From Nostoc linckia NIES-25 (GTDB lineage Bacteria > Cyanobacteriota > Cyanobacteriia > Cyanobacteriales > Nostocaceae), in assembly GCF_002368035.1 (NCBI RefSeq), contig NZ_AP018222.1, positions 5,033,508 to 5,097,507 of the forward strand: 64,000 bases of DNA, written 5' to 3'. Each line of letters opens with the position of its first letter. Position 1 is the first letter of the stretch. Positions 8,355-17,474 of the stretch are shown here, one piece after another. A model generated the notes under the pieces. The model did no database searches. It saw nothing but the letters and a program-made list of their open reading frames with translations, and had not been told where the DNA came from. The translations under genes and the position numbers were made by a program.

Positions 8355-10385
8355 ATGGGGGTACTTTCCACTAAGTTAGCATCAAAATCAGCAGAGTTTC
8401 AAGATTTTTTTCTTGGTCAATTTCCCGAACAACAATTAAAAGCAGGTAATTCTGAAAAGTATTATCAAACTCTCATAGATTTTGATTTTATTTCTCTAAA
8501 AATTCAATATCATAAATTTGGAGTTGAATCTCTGGTTAGAGATTATGCTTTGATTGATGACCCAGAGATATTGGAGAATTTAGAAGCAGATGAAAAACTA
8601 GAAACCGAACAAATCAAAACTCTGAAATTAATTCAACGTGCGCTACAGTTATCAGCCCATATTGTGAATCAAGACCCTAATCAATTAGTAGGGCAATTAT
8701 GGGGAAGGTTGCAGTGTTTTCAACAGCCAGAAATTCAGAAAATCTTGGCAGATGCAGCAGAAAGTAAAAATGGAACTATCTGGTTACGGCCAACAGCAGC
8801 CAGCTTAACCACTCCAGGTGAAAATCTACTGCGTACCCTGACTGGTCATAATCACTGGATAGAAGCAGTAGACATTACCCCAGATGGTAAAAAAGCCCTT
8901 TCTGGTTCTTGGGATAACACCTTGAAATTGTGGGATTTGCAGACAGGAAAGGAAATCTTTACTCTGACAGGTCATAACGACTTGGTACATGCAGTAGACA
9001 TCACCCCAGATGGCAAAAAAGCCCTTTCTGGTTCTCGTGACACCACCTTGAAACTGTGGGATTTGCAGACAGGAAAGGAAATCTTTACTCTGACAGGTCA
9101 TGAGGACTTGGTATATGCAGTATACATCACCCCAGATGGCAAAAAAGCCTTTTCTGGTTCTTATGACAAAACCTTGAAACTGTGGGATTTAGACACAGGG
9201 AAGGAAATCTCTACACTCACTGGTTGTAGCAACTGTGTAAAAGTAGTAGCGATGCCTGGGTTGGGCTATGTCAACGCCCCGGATGGTAAAACAGCCTTTT
9301 TTGCTTGTGATGACAGCACCTTGAAACTGTGGGATTTAGACACAGGGAAGGACATCTCTACTCTGACTGGTCATAACCACTGGGTACAAGCAATGGCGAT
9401 CGCCCCTGATGGGAAAAAAGCCCTTTCTGGTTCTGAGGAAGGAACCCTGAAACTGTGGAATTTGGAGACAGGAAAGGAAATCTTTACTCTGACTGGTCAT
9501 ACTAAGTCGGTGACAGCAGTAGCGATGCCTGGGTTGGGCTATGCCAACGCTCCTAATGGTAAAACAGCTGTTTCTGGTTCAGTTGATAATACCTTGAAAC
9601 TGTGGGATTTGGAGACAGGAAAGGAAATTTCTACCCTGACTGGTCATACTAAGTCGGTGACAGCAGTAGCGATCGCCCCTGATGGCAAAACTGCTGTTTC
9701 TGGTTCTTGGGATAGCACCCTGAAAGTGTGGGATTTGGAAACAGCAAAGGAAATCTCTACTCGAACTGGTCATCACGACTGGGTAATAGCAGTAGCGATC
9801 GCTCCTGATGGTAAAACAGCTATTTCTGGTTCTCGTGACAAGACCCTGAAACTGTGGAATATAAAGACAGGAAAGGAAATTTCTACCCTCAGAGGTCATA
9901 ATGACTGGGTAACAGCAATAGCGATCGCCCCTGATGGAAAAAAAGCCCTTTCTGGTTCTGGCGAAGGCATTCTGAAACTGTGGGATTTGCAGACAGGAAA
10001 GGAAATCTTTACTCTGACTGGTTATAACGACTGGGTACATATAGTACAGATCGCACCTGATGGGAAAACAGCCGTTTCTACTTATACTAACTACCTTCTG
10101 AAACTGTGGGATTTGGAGACAGGAAAGGAAATCCCTACCTCTGCCTTGACTGGTCATAACGGAACAGTAAAAGGAGTAGCGATTACCCCTGATGGCAAAA
10201 CAGCCGTTTCAGCTTCTGATGAAAGCGCCCTGAAACTGTGGGATTTGGAGACACAAAAGGAAATCTCTACCTTTATTGGTGAAAGTTCTATATTGTGCTG
10301 TGCAGTTTCCCCAGATGGATTGACAATTGTAGCTGGAGAAAAATCAGGGCGCGTTCATTTCCTGAGTTTATCAGGTGGTTATTAA
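8355..10385 (+). CDS. helical linker plus 12-repeat WD40 protein (sensor half of the STAND receptor)
   Basis: The first 150 residues match the helical region that links NACHT and WD40 parts in large STAND proteins (LSAHIVNQDP, QLWGRLQCFQQPEIQ, WLRPTAASLTTPGENLLRTL). Twelve WD40 units of about 42 residues follow, each on the pattern TLTGHNxWVxAVAIxPDGKxAxSGS and TLKLWDLxTGKEI. The last unit is degenerate. Units 4 and 6 carry the same seven-residue insertion (MPGLGY before NAP). The DNA of the units is nearly identical in places, which points to recent duplication or conversion. The ATG directly follows the TAA of the upstream gene, in the same frame. WD40 blades would form two propellers that bind a trigger protein; the ligand is unknown. 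Confidence 0.88.
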   Translation: MGVLSTKLASKSAEFQDFFLGQFPEQQLKAGNSEKYYQTLIDFDFISLKIQYHKFGVESLVRDYALIDDPEILENLEADEKLETEQIKTLKLIQRALQLSAHIVNQDPNQLVGQLWGRLQCFQQPEIQKILADAAESKNGTIWLRPTAASLTTPGENLLRTLTGHNHWIEAVDITPDGKKALSGSWDNTLKLWDLQTGKEIFTLTGHNDLVHAVDITPDGKKALSGSRDTTLKLWDLQTGKEIFTLTGHEDLVYAVYITPDGKKAFSGSYDKTLKLWDLDTGKEISTLTGCSNCVKVVAMPGLGYVNAPDGKTAFFACDDSTLKLWDLDTGKDISTLTGHNHWVQAMAIAPDGKKALSGSEEGTLKLWNLETGKEIFTLTGHTKSVTAVAMPGLGYANAPNGKTAVSGSVDNTLKLWDLETGKEISTLTGHTKSVTAVAIAPDGKTAVSGSWDSTLKVWDLETAKEISTRTGHHDWVIAVAIAPDGKTAISGSRDKTLKLWNIKTGKEISTLRGHNDWVTAIAIAPDGKKALSGSGEGILKLWDLQTGKEIFTLTGYNDWVHIVQIAPDGKTAVSTYTNYLLKLWDLETGKEIPTSALTGHNGTVKGVAITPDGKTAVSASDESALKLWDLETQKEISTFIGESSILCCAVSPDGLTIVAGEKSGRVHFLSLSGGY

Positions 10386-10386
10386 A

Positions 10387-11433
10387 ATGAATAACATCAC
10401 CGAAAATACAATTAATATCCCCAGATATCCCCCAGAATTTCAGGAAATTATTACCACCAAAAATCACAACTTTGTCGGTCGTGAATTTGTCTTTGCTGCG
10501 ATCGACAACTTTTTCCATCAATCTGACCGAGGTTACTTTACTATTATCGGCGAGCCTGGGATTGGTAAAAGTGCGATTATTGCCCATTATGTCAGCCAAA
10601 ATCCCGGCGTTGTCTATTACAATGTCGAAATTGCAGGAAAAAATCGCGTTGAGGAATTTCTGACGACGATTTGCACTCAATTAATAGAAATTGCCCAAAG
10701 TCAAGGTAGTAAAAATATTGTTGATAGTTTGACAGATACCACAGAAAATAGCGCTTTTTTATCGCTGTTACTACAACAAATCAGCGATAGATTGCATCCA
10801 GAGCAACGGTTAATTATTACTATTGATGGCTGCGACAGGATTGATATTAACAATCAACCACGCGGCTCAAATATTTTCTATTTACCCCGATATCTCCCAG
10901 AAAAGGTTTATTTTATCCTCACTCGTCGTCCGTTTCTAACAGATAAATCGGGTTTGTTAATTGAAGCTCCGGCCCAATCTTTAGATTTATCAGCCTACTT
11001 TGAACAAAATCGTGCTGATATTCAGGAATATATTAAAAACTATTTAAATACTCAGGATATTAACTATCATTTAATAACACTAATTAGCCAAGATGAAACA
11101 AATTTCATGTATGTTAGTGAAATCTTGAGGGCTATTAATCAAGATATTTATCCAAAAAACTTACAACTCTACTACCAAAATCACTTAAACAATATGAATT
11201 TAGCAACCAGTCAACAGCAAACTCTGGCTTTACAGGTGTTAAATATCTTAGTTAAAGAGCAACCAATCTCAATAGAAATGATAGCAGAAAAATTAGATGA
11301 GGATGAATATGAAATCAAGGTAATTTTAGACAAATGGCGAGAGTTTTTACATTTACAATCAATACCAGCAGAAATTAATTATAGTCTTTATCATGCTAGT
11401 TTTCGTGATTGGTTGAGGCAACAAACGGTATAA
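10387..11433 (+). CDS. second, minimal STAND/NACHT-like NTPase in the same cassette
   Basis: This 348-residue protein repeats the NTPase and winged-helix layout of the gene at 6789 but has no N-terminal helical region and no WD40 part. The Walker A is GEPGIGKS (55-62). The Walker B region reads IITIDGCDRID, with Arg where the first NTPase has the acidic residue of ALDE, so hydrolysis may be altered. ILTRRPF and the EKLDEDEYEIKVILDKW / YHASFRDWL segment align with the first NTPase. I chose ATG 10387, one base after the WD40 stop, over an in-frame GTG at 10375 that overlaps it. Tight spacing shows a single operon. It could be a partner or regulator of the receptor; that is inferred from gene order. 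Confidence 0.82.
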   Translation: MNNITENTINIPRYPPEFQEIITTKNHNFVGREFVFAAIDNFFHQSDRGYFTIIGEPGIGKSAIIAHYVSQNPGVVYYNVEIAGKNRVEEFLTTICTQLIEIAQSQGSKNIVDSLTDTTENSAFLSLLLQQISDRLHPEQRLIITIDGCDRIDINNQPRGSNIFYLPRYLPEKVYFILTRRPFLTDKSGLLIEAPAQSLDLSAYFEQNRADIQEYIKNYLNTQDINYHLITLISQDETNFMYVSEILRAINQDIYPKNLQLYYQNHLNNMNLATSQQQTLALQVLNILVKEQPISIEMIAEKLDEDEYEIKVILDKWREFLHLQSIPAEINYSLYHASFRDWLRQQTV

Positions 11434-11448
11434 GCAGCGAAAGTCTCT

Positions 11449-11481
11449 AGATCCCCGACTTTTTTGAGAAGTCGGGGATCT
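11449..11481 (+). terminator. hairpin downstream of the STAND cassette
   Basis: AGATCCCCGACT and AGTCGGGGATCT pair perfectly over 12 bp around a 9-base T-rich loop, 16 bp after the last stop codon. There is no T-run on the 3' side, so it may stabilise the transcript end rather than act as a classic terminator. Confidence 0.5.
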
Positions 11482-11538
11482 AAATTTTCACCAATGATTA
11501 AGTAAGGCTATATCCCAAACCGTTCAGTTAGTGTTTTA

Positions 11539-11625
11539 AGATCCCCACAACCCCCCTTTTTAAGGCTTGCTCACAAACTCTCTTTCACCCCCTTTTTAAG
11601 GGGGTCGCCGCAGGCGGGGGGATCT
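11539..11625. repeat. dispersed AGATCCCC...GGGGATCT inverted repeat, copy 1
   Basis: Terminal AGATCCCC/GGGGGGATCT arms enclose CCCCCTTTTTAAGG and CCCTTTTTAAGGGGG units. The same family appears at 35034 and 44138. It lies between two convergent genes. Confidence 0.65.
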
Positions 11626-11650
11626 TAACTGAACTGTATTGGGCTATATC

Positions 11651-13825
11651 CTATTTCACTTCATTAGCGACAATTCCAATTAAATTCAACTTACTCAAGA
11701 TTTCAATAGCTTGAATTAATTGAGTTTGCTTGACTTTCCCCATGCGCTCTACCATGACGATCGCGTTGCAAAAAGATGCGATAATCCTAGCATCAACCGT
11801 GGCTAAAATTGATGGAGCATCTATCAGTACTAAGTCATAATTTTCTTCAAATAACTCAATTAGTTCTTTCATTCTTTGAGAACTCAGCAGCTTCACTCTA
11901 TCTTCTGGAACGGGGCCAGCAGTCAAAACATCAATGAATGGGTGAATGGGCTGAATGTAATCTTGAAAATTACTAGTTGTCTCATCAACTAATAACAAAG
12001 ATAGCCCCCAATCATTAGTGAGTTCTAATACTTTGTGCAGGTTAGGATTTTGCAAGTTAGCATCAATTACTAATACCCGTCGATGCATTCGGGTAGCACT
12101 AGCCACTAGTCCTAATATTAAAGTTGTTTTCCCCTCTCCTGGTAATGCTGAAGTCAACATCAACGACTTGAAAGGCAAAGGATATTTGAATATTTTAATG
12201 TTTTGGTAGATCATGTCCAAATTTTCATGGACAGGCAACTTGGTGCTGGGTTCTACCATAGCAGGAGGTAAACTGCGTTGCTGATTCCAAGATCGATTTA
12301 AAAGACGCTTTTTAGGATGAAGCGATCGCAATTTTGGTACTGTTCCCAGTACGCGCAGATTTGTCAGCTTTTTGAAATCTGCCTCACTATAAATAGTGTC
12401 ATTAAACTTGAACAAAATCAAGGCTACTAAAATACCTAAAACTGGCCCAATTACTCCTCCTCCAAGCAAATATAATAATTTGTTATTCTCTACATAAGTG
12501 CCTAAAGCAGGTTCTTCCAAAACTTGCCAGTTATATCCTTCCTGAGAAATTTTCATTCCCAATGACTGTTGTGCCTGAAGTAATTGTTCGAGGGTTTTAT
12601 GGCTAGTTTCTACCTTTTGCCGAAGACGATTATATTCAGTTGTTAAGTTAGGATATTTGTCTAATTCCGAACGAAGTCGCTGTTCTGATTGCACTAAACT
12701 TTTCTCATTAGCAGTTAGCCCTAAAACATTTGTTTGTAGCAGAATTAATTCGTCTATTAGCTTGGGTTCAACTCCTACTATTCCGGCTTGTAAAAGTTTT
12801 TCGTCCTTGCCAGCATTAGTGATATTTTTCACTTCTTGCCGTAACAAATTTAGTTGGTTTTGGCGTTGCTGTTTGAGTTTTTCCACTGATGGATAATCAT
12901 CTGTATAACGCAATCGTTCCTTAGCCAGTGCTAGTTCTGTTTTTTGAATTTCATTTAATAATATTTGGTAACGGCTTGATTGATTTAGGCGAGAAGAAAG
13001 TTGGGCATTCTGTTGGGAAGAAGATGCTATTTCTTGTTGTAGGCTATCGTAGCGAGCGTTAACATCTTGAAGTTGGGCGCGAGTGTTTTGTAGCTGTTGT
13101 TGAATGTCAGCCAAAGATTCTAGCACAATTTTACTTTGTGCTTCCGGATCGACTAAATTATGTTTTTTGCGAAACTGTTCTAAATTTTTATCAGCTTGAC
13201 TGACCTCTTTTTTGATTTCAGGGAGGCGGGTATTCACAAAAGCCAGTCCCCGATCTAAACGCTCTTTTTGTTGTTCTTTGTTGTAGTTTTGATAGACTTT
13301 TTGTAAAGCTTGAAGTATTCTTTGTGCTTTAACTGGATCGCCATCATTAAAAGAAACTTCAAATACTTGACTTAAAACTGGCTCGGCTGTTGTATTTGCC
13401 TCTTCTGGAGCGACTTTGAGAGGTGCTTGTTTGGTATATTCTTTTTGACCTTTGAGATATTCTAAGGTGATATCTGGATAATTAGAATGAAGTAGATTTA
13501 CAGCTTTTTGAAGTAGCTTGGAACTCAGCATGAGTTTCATTTGAGTACTGTAATCAATACTTTTAGTGTCTGTGTCTTGCGCGATATTATTTGACTGCGC
13601 TCCTTGAGATAAATTGGAACTCACCAATATTTGCATGGAACTTTGATAATTAGATTTGGCAGTGAGAGCAAAGAAGCTGGCAACTGACATAACTACACAC
13701 CAAACGCCCAAAATCACAAAGCGTTGACGAAGCAAAATAGTAGGTAGTTGTCTGATGTTAAACCTGCTTTGTACTGAGGTGATAACTTCTTGGTCTTGAT
13801 TCAGACTAGTTTTAACCACTATCAA
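11651..13825 (-). CDS. Wzz/BY-kinase exopolysaccharide co-polymerase (Wzc-like)
   Basis: This is an inner-membrane protein of 724 residues that would control polysaccharide chain length and export. It has a first membrane helix (about 34-55), a periplasmic coiled-coil domain (about 190-430), a second helix (about 451-471) and a cytoplasmic ATPase domain. The ATPase domain has Walker A LPGEGKTT (561-568), Walker A' VLVIDANL (584-591) and a later LVLIDAPS. Unlike classical Wzc it has no Tyr-rich C-terminal tail: the protein stops just after the last ATPase strand (IGIVANEVK), so autophosphorylation may be absent. No other polysaccharide genes are adjacent; a paralogue is at 60940. Confidence 0.88.
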   Translation of the reverse strand: MIVVKTSLNQDQEVITSVQSRFNIRQLPTILLRQRFVILGVWCVVMSVASFFALTAKSNYQSSMQILVSSNLSQGAQSNNIAQDTDTKSIDYSTQMKLMLSSKLLQKAVNLLHSNYPDITLEYLKGQKEYTKQAPLKVAPEEANTTAEPVLSQVFEVSFNDGDPVKAQRILQALQKVYQNYNKEQQKERLDRGLAFVNTRLPEIKKEVSQADKNLEQFRKKHNLVDPEAQSKIVLESLADIQQQLQNTRAQLQDVNARYDSLQQEIASSSQQNAQLSSRLNQSSRYQILLNEIQKTELALAKERLRYTDDYPSVEKLKQQRQNQLNLLRQEVKNITNAGKDEKLLQAGIVGVEPKLIDELILLQTNVLGLTANEKSLVQSEQRLRSELDKYPNLTTEYNRLRQKVETSHKTLEQLLQAQQSLGMKISQEGYNWQVLEEPALGTYVENNKLLYLLGGGVIGPVLGILVALILFKFNDTIYSEADFKKLTNLRVLGTVPKLRSLHPKKRLLNRSWNQQRSLPPAMVEPSTKLPVHENLDMIYQNIKIFKYPLPFKSLMLTSALPGEGKTTLILGLVASATRMHRRVLVIDANLQNPNLHKVLELTNDWGLSLLLVDETTSNFQDYIQPIHPFIDVLTAGPVPEDRVKLLSSQRMKELIELFEENYDLVLIDAPSILATVDARIIASFCNAIVMVERMGKVKQTQLIQAIEILSKLNLIGIVANEVK

Positions 13826-14179
13826 ACTCCTCTAATATCGAAAAAATTTATTTCTAAGATTGCGATCGCCATTTTTTAAAATGATTTTTTACACCTATAA
13901 AATATAAAAACCACTTAATTTTTGTACACAGATTAAACCACTTGAAACGATCTTATGCCAACTAAGGTTTTCATGTTCATGAATTCATGCATATAAATTT
14001 TCAATCAGTACTAAAACAGCCTTTTTTCAATAAATCTTTATTTAAAGAAGAAAAATCTTGATAAAAAATTAATTATTTTTCTGAGTTATTTAACTAGACG
14101 CTGTTGTAATTTAGCACATTACTAATAGCTAGCAACGTTATTTTTTTAACTTGTGAGGTCTTACGCACACTCTAGGATT

Positions 14180-14261
14180 CTTCTGTAGGAGACGCTTTGC
14201 GAACGGTAAGCTGTGCCTAGCTTGCTTCTCCATTAGGAGTACAGCAAGTCGCAAACCGTCT
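14180..14261. repeat. dispersed GGAGACGC-type repeat
   Basis: TGTAGGAGACGCTTTGCGAA and later GCTTCTCCATTAGGAGTACA units form an imperfect inverted structure, similar in core to the elements at 6548 and 30611. Confidence 0.5.
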
Positions 14262-14463
14262 AGGATAAATGAAGCTTTCTAGGGATTTTTGCGTAAATCC
14301 TACTTGTAATATAGACTTATATTTGATTTTTGAAAAAAACTCACTACAGTGATCTTCTATAGCACTTATTGTTTGAATGCAGTACACCACGGTGAACAGT
14401 AGGGGTACAGCAATGCTCACTGGTATCAACTTAAGTTAAAATTCTTGCCCCACAATCATTTTA

Positions 14464-14511
14464 CCCCTCCCCTTGGCAAGGGGAGGGGCGATTTTGGCTT
14501 TAGACAAAATC
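14464..14511. repeat. CCCCTCCCC hairpin repeat
   Basis: CCCCTCCCCTTG and CAAGGGGAGGGG form a perfect stem with almost no loop. A second hairpin, GATTTT/AAAATC, follows. This is a common type of cyanobacterial spacer element. Confidence 0.55.
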
Positions 14512-14847
14512 GGGGTGGGGTAACGCGGATCTTGATAGTAAGTGAGTAGAACTCAATATCACGTCTTCACAAGGGTTTCACGTGAAGTTGACACCAATGC
14601 ACAGCTGTAAAGCCCCTACGAAGGTTGATATTTGACGCAAGCGAGAACGGCTATAGAATCCTCTTATCTATCCCCTACCTATGGCGCTGGCGCTGCGGTT
14701 CGCGCACCACGCAATTCATTTCAGGAATCATACCGGATTCCTATATAAAAAATATTTGGATGGAAATCTTTAGTTGAGAATAGTATCAATAGGCTACAAG
14801 GCTATGATTGATGGTTAATGTCTTGGGGAGTCGTAAAAAGAACATTT

Positions 14848-15807
14848 TTAGACGCTTACTTTGGTTAGCTCCACTTCCCGTCGCCTCGGTACTTCATGAA
14901 CCATAAAATCATAAGCCATGTCAGTATTCTTAAAAATCGCACGGGCTTCCTGAAGGAGATCTTTTAACTCTAAGTTATTTCCGGGAGCATAACGGGGACT
15001 AAAATGAGTCATAATCAGCCGATGTGCGCCAGCAGCTAAAGCTGTTTGGGCTGCCATTGTGCTTGTGGAATGCAACCGTTGAAAAGCCATGTCTGCATCT
15101 TGATGGGCAAAGGTGGCTTCGTGAATTAATACATCTACATCCTTCGCTAATTCCACTGCACCATCGCAAAAAACTGTGTCTGTACAATAGGCAATCTTGC
15201 GGCCAATTTCTGTAGGGCCGCACAATTGGGCACCATGAATCACACGTCCATCCTCAAGGGTTACTGTTTCACCGCGCTTGAGTTGACCGTAAATCGGGCC
15301 GGAAGGAATTTGCAGGGCTTTGGCTTTTTCGATATCAAACCTTCCTGTACGGTCTTTTTCGGCTACGCGATAACCAAAAGCTGTAATCCGGTGATGTAAA
15401 TTACCACAGCTAACGATGAAGTCATCGTCTTCATAAATTATCCCTGGACGGACGGCATGGACTTTAATCGGATAGGAAAAATGTGTGTGGGAATAACGGG
15501 AGGCGGCTTGAATGTATTCGTTTAATCCAGGCGGCCCGTAAATGTCAATTCTTTCTACATTGCCAGCCAAGCCGCAAGTAGCAAGAAGCCCCATCAAGCC
15601 AAAAATGTGGTCGCCGTGCATGTGAGTGATAAAAATTCGGGAGAGTTGGCTGATTTTTAGTTCACTCCGCAAAATTTGATGCTGAGTGCCTTCGCCACAG
15701 TCAAATAACCACAGTTCTGCCCTTTGGGGTAATCTCAGGGCGACGCTGGAAACATTGCGCGATCGCGTGGGTACCCCGGAACTCGTCCCTAAGAATGTTA
15801 TCTGCAC
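14848..15807 (-). CDS. rnz: ribonuclease Z (tRNA 3' endonuclease)
   Basis: tRNase Z removes the 3' trailer from tRNA precursors before CCA addition. The 319-residue length is that of the short bacterial form. The start MQITFLGTSSGVPT is typical of the family. The metal-binding motif THMHGDH (61-67) is intact, and there are later metal-ligand segments (CTDTVF, HEATF and MTHFSPRY). This is a cytoplasmic metallo-beta-lactamase-fold enzyme. It stands alone on the minus strand with no obvious operon partner. Confidence 0.95.
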   Translation of the reverse strand: MQITFLGTSSGVPTRSRNVSSVALRLPQRAELWLFDCGEGTQHQILRSELKISQLSRIFITHMHGDHIFGLMGLLATCGLAGNVERIDIYGPPGLNEYIQAASRYSHTHFSYPIKVHAVRPGIIYEDDDFIVSCGNLHHRITAFGYRVAEKDRTGRFDIEKAKALQIPSGPIYGQLKRGETVTLEDGRVIHGAQLCGPTEIGRKIAYCTDTVFCDGAVELAKDVDVLIHEATFAHQDADMAFQRLHSTSTMAAQTALAAGAHRLIMTHFSPRYAPGNNLELKDLLQEARAIFKNTDMAYDFMVHEVPRRREVELTKVSV

Positions 15808-15916
15808 AGCTTTCTTTAGTCTTCCTCTTGCTCAAGTTGCAGCTCTATGTTTCTATAGTGGCACGGTTGATGAGCAAAATACTTTTTCTATTGGGCATGG
15901 GGTATGGGGTATGTAT

Positions 15917-16002
15917 GGGGAAAGGGAAAAGGGTAAGGGGAAAAGGAGAAAGATTAAATTTATTCCTTTACCCTTTACCCTTTAACCTTTAACCTTTTCC
16001 CC
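15917..16002. repeat. polypurine/polypyrimidine inverted repeat, copy 3
   Basis: GGGGAAAGGGAAAAGGG units face CCTTTACCCTTTAACC units around an AAATTTATT centre, as at 1642 and 4461. Confidence 0.75.
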
Positions 16003-16032
16003 ATCTCCCCATTTCCCCACCTCCCCACACTT

Positions 16033-16060
16033 CCCCAATCCCCAGTCCCCAGTCCCCAGT
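16033..16060. repeat. CCCCAGT heptamer tandem repeat
   Basis: One CCCCAAT and three consecutive CCCCAGT units lie just before the methyltransferase start. They match the heptamer repeats known from heterocystous cyanobacteria. Confidence 0.8.
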
Positions 16061-16068
16061 CCCTAACT

Positions 16069-16866
16069 ATGAGCATAAATTCAATAGATAATCGCAAAAA
16101 ATTGGTTGCTCTCAGACATACTAATTTTCAAAAAAATTTACCTCTCAATCACCAGCTGATTGATTTAGTAGAAGATATAGATAGCCACGCGTTTTTAACA
16201 AATTCTGCCTCCCAGAACATTTTCCTCTATCTCACAGAATACGTGAGGGCTGTTTTAGAGTATTGGTTTGGGACAAGTTTGGATAAAGTACGCGTTCTTG
16301 ATTGGGGATGTGGGAAGGGACATATTTCTTTTTTAATGCGTGAAATAGGTGTGCAAATTACTAGTTGTGATGTTCGCGGTGGCGGTGATTCAGCTTTTGA
16401 GCAGATTACACCAATTATTCAAAAAGCATCTCTAAAAGTTGTACCCCTAGAACATCCTTATTTACTTCCCTTCAGCGATGCCAGCTTCGATGTTGTCTTA
16501 AGTTTTGGAGTTCTAGAACACGTTTATAATGACCTTGCTTCTCTTGGCGAGATTCATAGAGTGTTAAAACCATCAGGCCTTTTCTTTTGTTTTTTTCTTC
16601 CTTATTATCTTTCTTGGACTCAGCATTTAGCCCATTTACGGGGAGATTTTTATCACGATCGCTTGTATTCCCAAAAAATGGTAAAACACCTCCTCAAGCA
16701 AACTAATTTTGAATTTCTTGACTTTTGGCATAGACAACTTTTGCCTAAAAATCGTATTTCATATCCTAAATATCACGTGTTTGAATTTGTAGATCAATGG
16801 TTAACTACAAATACACCGTTGAAATATACTGCAACAAATATTGAGTTTGTTGCTGTTAAAAGTTAG
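16069..16866 (+). CDS. class I SAM-dependent methyltransferase (Methyltransf_11-like)
   Basis: The SAM-binding motif LDWGCGKG (77-84), the acidic CDVRGGG strand, and the FDVVLSFGVLEHV and LKPSGLFFCFF segments are those of UbiE/Methyltransf_11 enzymes. The product is a soluble protein of 265 residues. The substrate cannot be read from sequence. The closest gene, at 16863, runs in the opposite direction and overlaps its stop codon by 4 bp. Confidence 0.85.
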   Translation: MSINSIDNRKKLVALRHTNFQKNLPLNHQLIDLVEDIDSHAFLTNSASQNIFLYLTEYVRAVLEYWFGTSLDKVRVLDWGCGKGHISFLMREIGVQITSCDVRGGGDSAFEQITPIIQKASLKVVPLEHPYLLPFSDASFDVVLSFGVLEHVYNDLASLGEIHRVLKPSGLFFCFFLPYYLSWTQHLAHLRGDFYHDRLYSQKMVKHLLKQTNFEFLDFWHRQLLPKNRISYPKYHVFEFVDQWLTTNTPLKYTATNIEFVAVKS

Positions 16867-17249
16867 GTTGCTTGATTCTCCCAATAAATAAGTCGGGTTT
16901 GGAGAGTACTGGCATGGATAACATACCGTTCGATTAAAGTTTTTAATTCTCGCGCTCTGGCAGTACAATTTTCTTTATAGGCGAATGCCTGACGAACTCG
17001 ATCTTCACGAGAGTTTTTCAAGGCAATTTGAATTTCTTTTTCCCACGCGATCGCCAAATCTTGAAGGCGATCGTAATCTTTTTGAATAATTTCTTTTGCT
17101 GTTTTTGATTCAGCGATAGCTTCACGCAAACTTTGAAGATAATTATTCCAGGTGTCTGCTAGCAACTCAGGATTTTTGCTCTCAGCTTGGCTATTTTGAG
17201 AATATAAATGTGATTTTATTTGGGTAAATGAGTGACTTGTTTTTACCAT
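16863..17249 (-). CDS. small coiled-coil protein with PspA/IM30-like core
   Basis: This 128-residue, highly charged helical protein contains the pattern AWEKEIQIALKNSREDRVRQ followed by an AxARELKTLIER-type stretch. It resembles the central helix of PspA/IM30 (the W...A..AL..G.ED.AR.A pattern). Full PspA is about 220 residues, so this is a shorter relative or a fragment with its own N-terminus. It has no membrane segment. The stop overlaps the convergent methyltransferase by 4 bp. A membrane-stress role is only a guess. Confidence 0.55.
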   Translation of the reverse strand: MVKTSHSFTQIKSHLYSQNSQAESKNPELLADTWNNYLQSLREAIAESKTAKEIIQKDYDRLQDLAIAWEKEIQIALKNSREDRVRQAFAYKENCTARARELKTLIERYVIHASTLQTRLIYWENQAT

Positions 17250-17474
17250 TTTTTACCCCTATTAATAGTTATTTGAGCCAGATTAACCACTTTTCAATCC
17301 AGTGGAAATCTTGTTATTAGTTTATAAAAAATGAATTAGCCAAGTCATTAGTTTTTGGTGAAGACTCAATTACAGTATTCAGAATCAAAAACGATAAGTT
17401 TGCGAACTAATTTGTTTCTATAAAAGACATATCTTATCGGTCATTGACTATATGTATAATTCTTAGTTATTAAA

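Larger units (their letters stand above)
13826..14847. other. intergenic region without a credible gene
   Basis: About 1 kb of AT-rich DNA separates two minus-strand genes. It holds the repeats described at 14180 and 14464. Only short, unsupported reading frames are seen. Confidence 0.6.

Noticed and set aside
9579..10157. 192-codon frame antisense to the WD40 gene
   Set aside because: Its repeated MTSQGRNFLSCLQIPQFQ-type pattern is only the complement of the WD40 repeats, and the sense frame is clearly the gene.
8826..10340. Regular repeats that could suggest a CRISPR-like array
   Set aside because: The period of about 126 bp and the translation show WD40 coding repeats, and there are no constant direct repeats with unique spacers.
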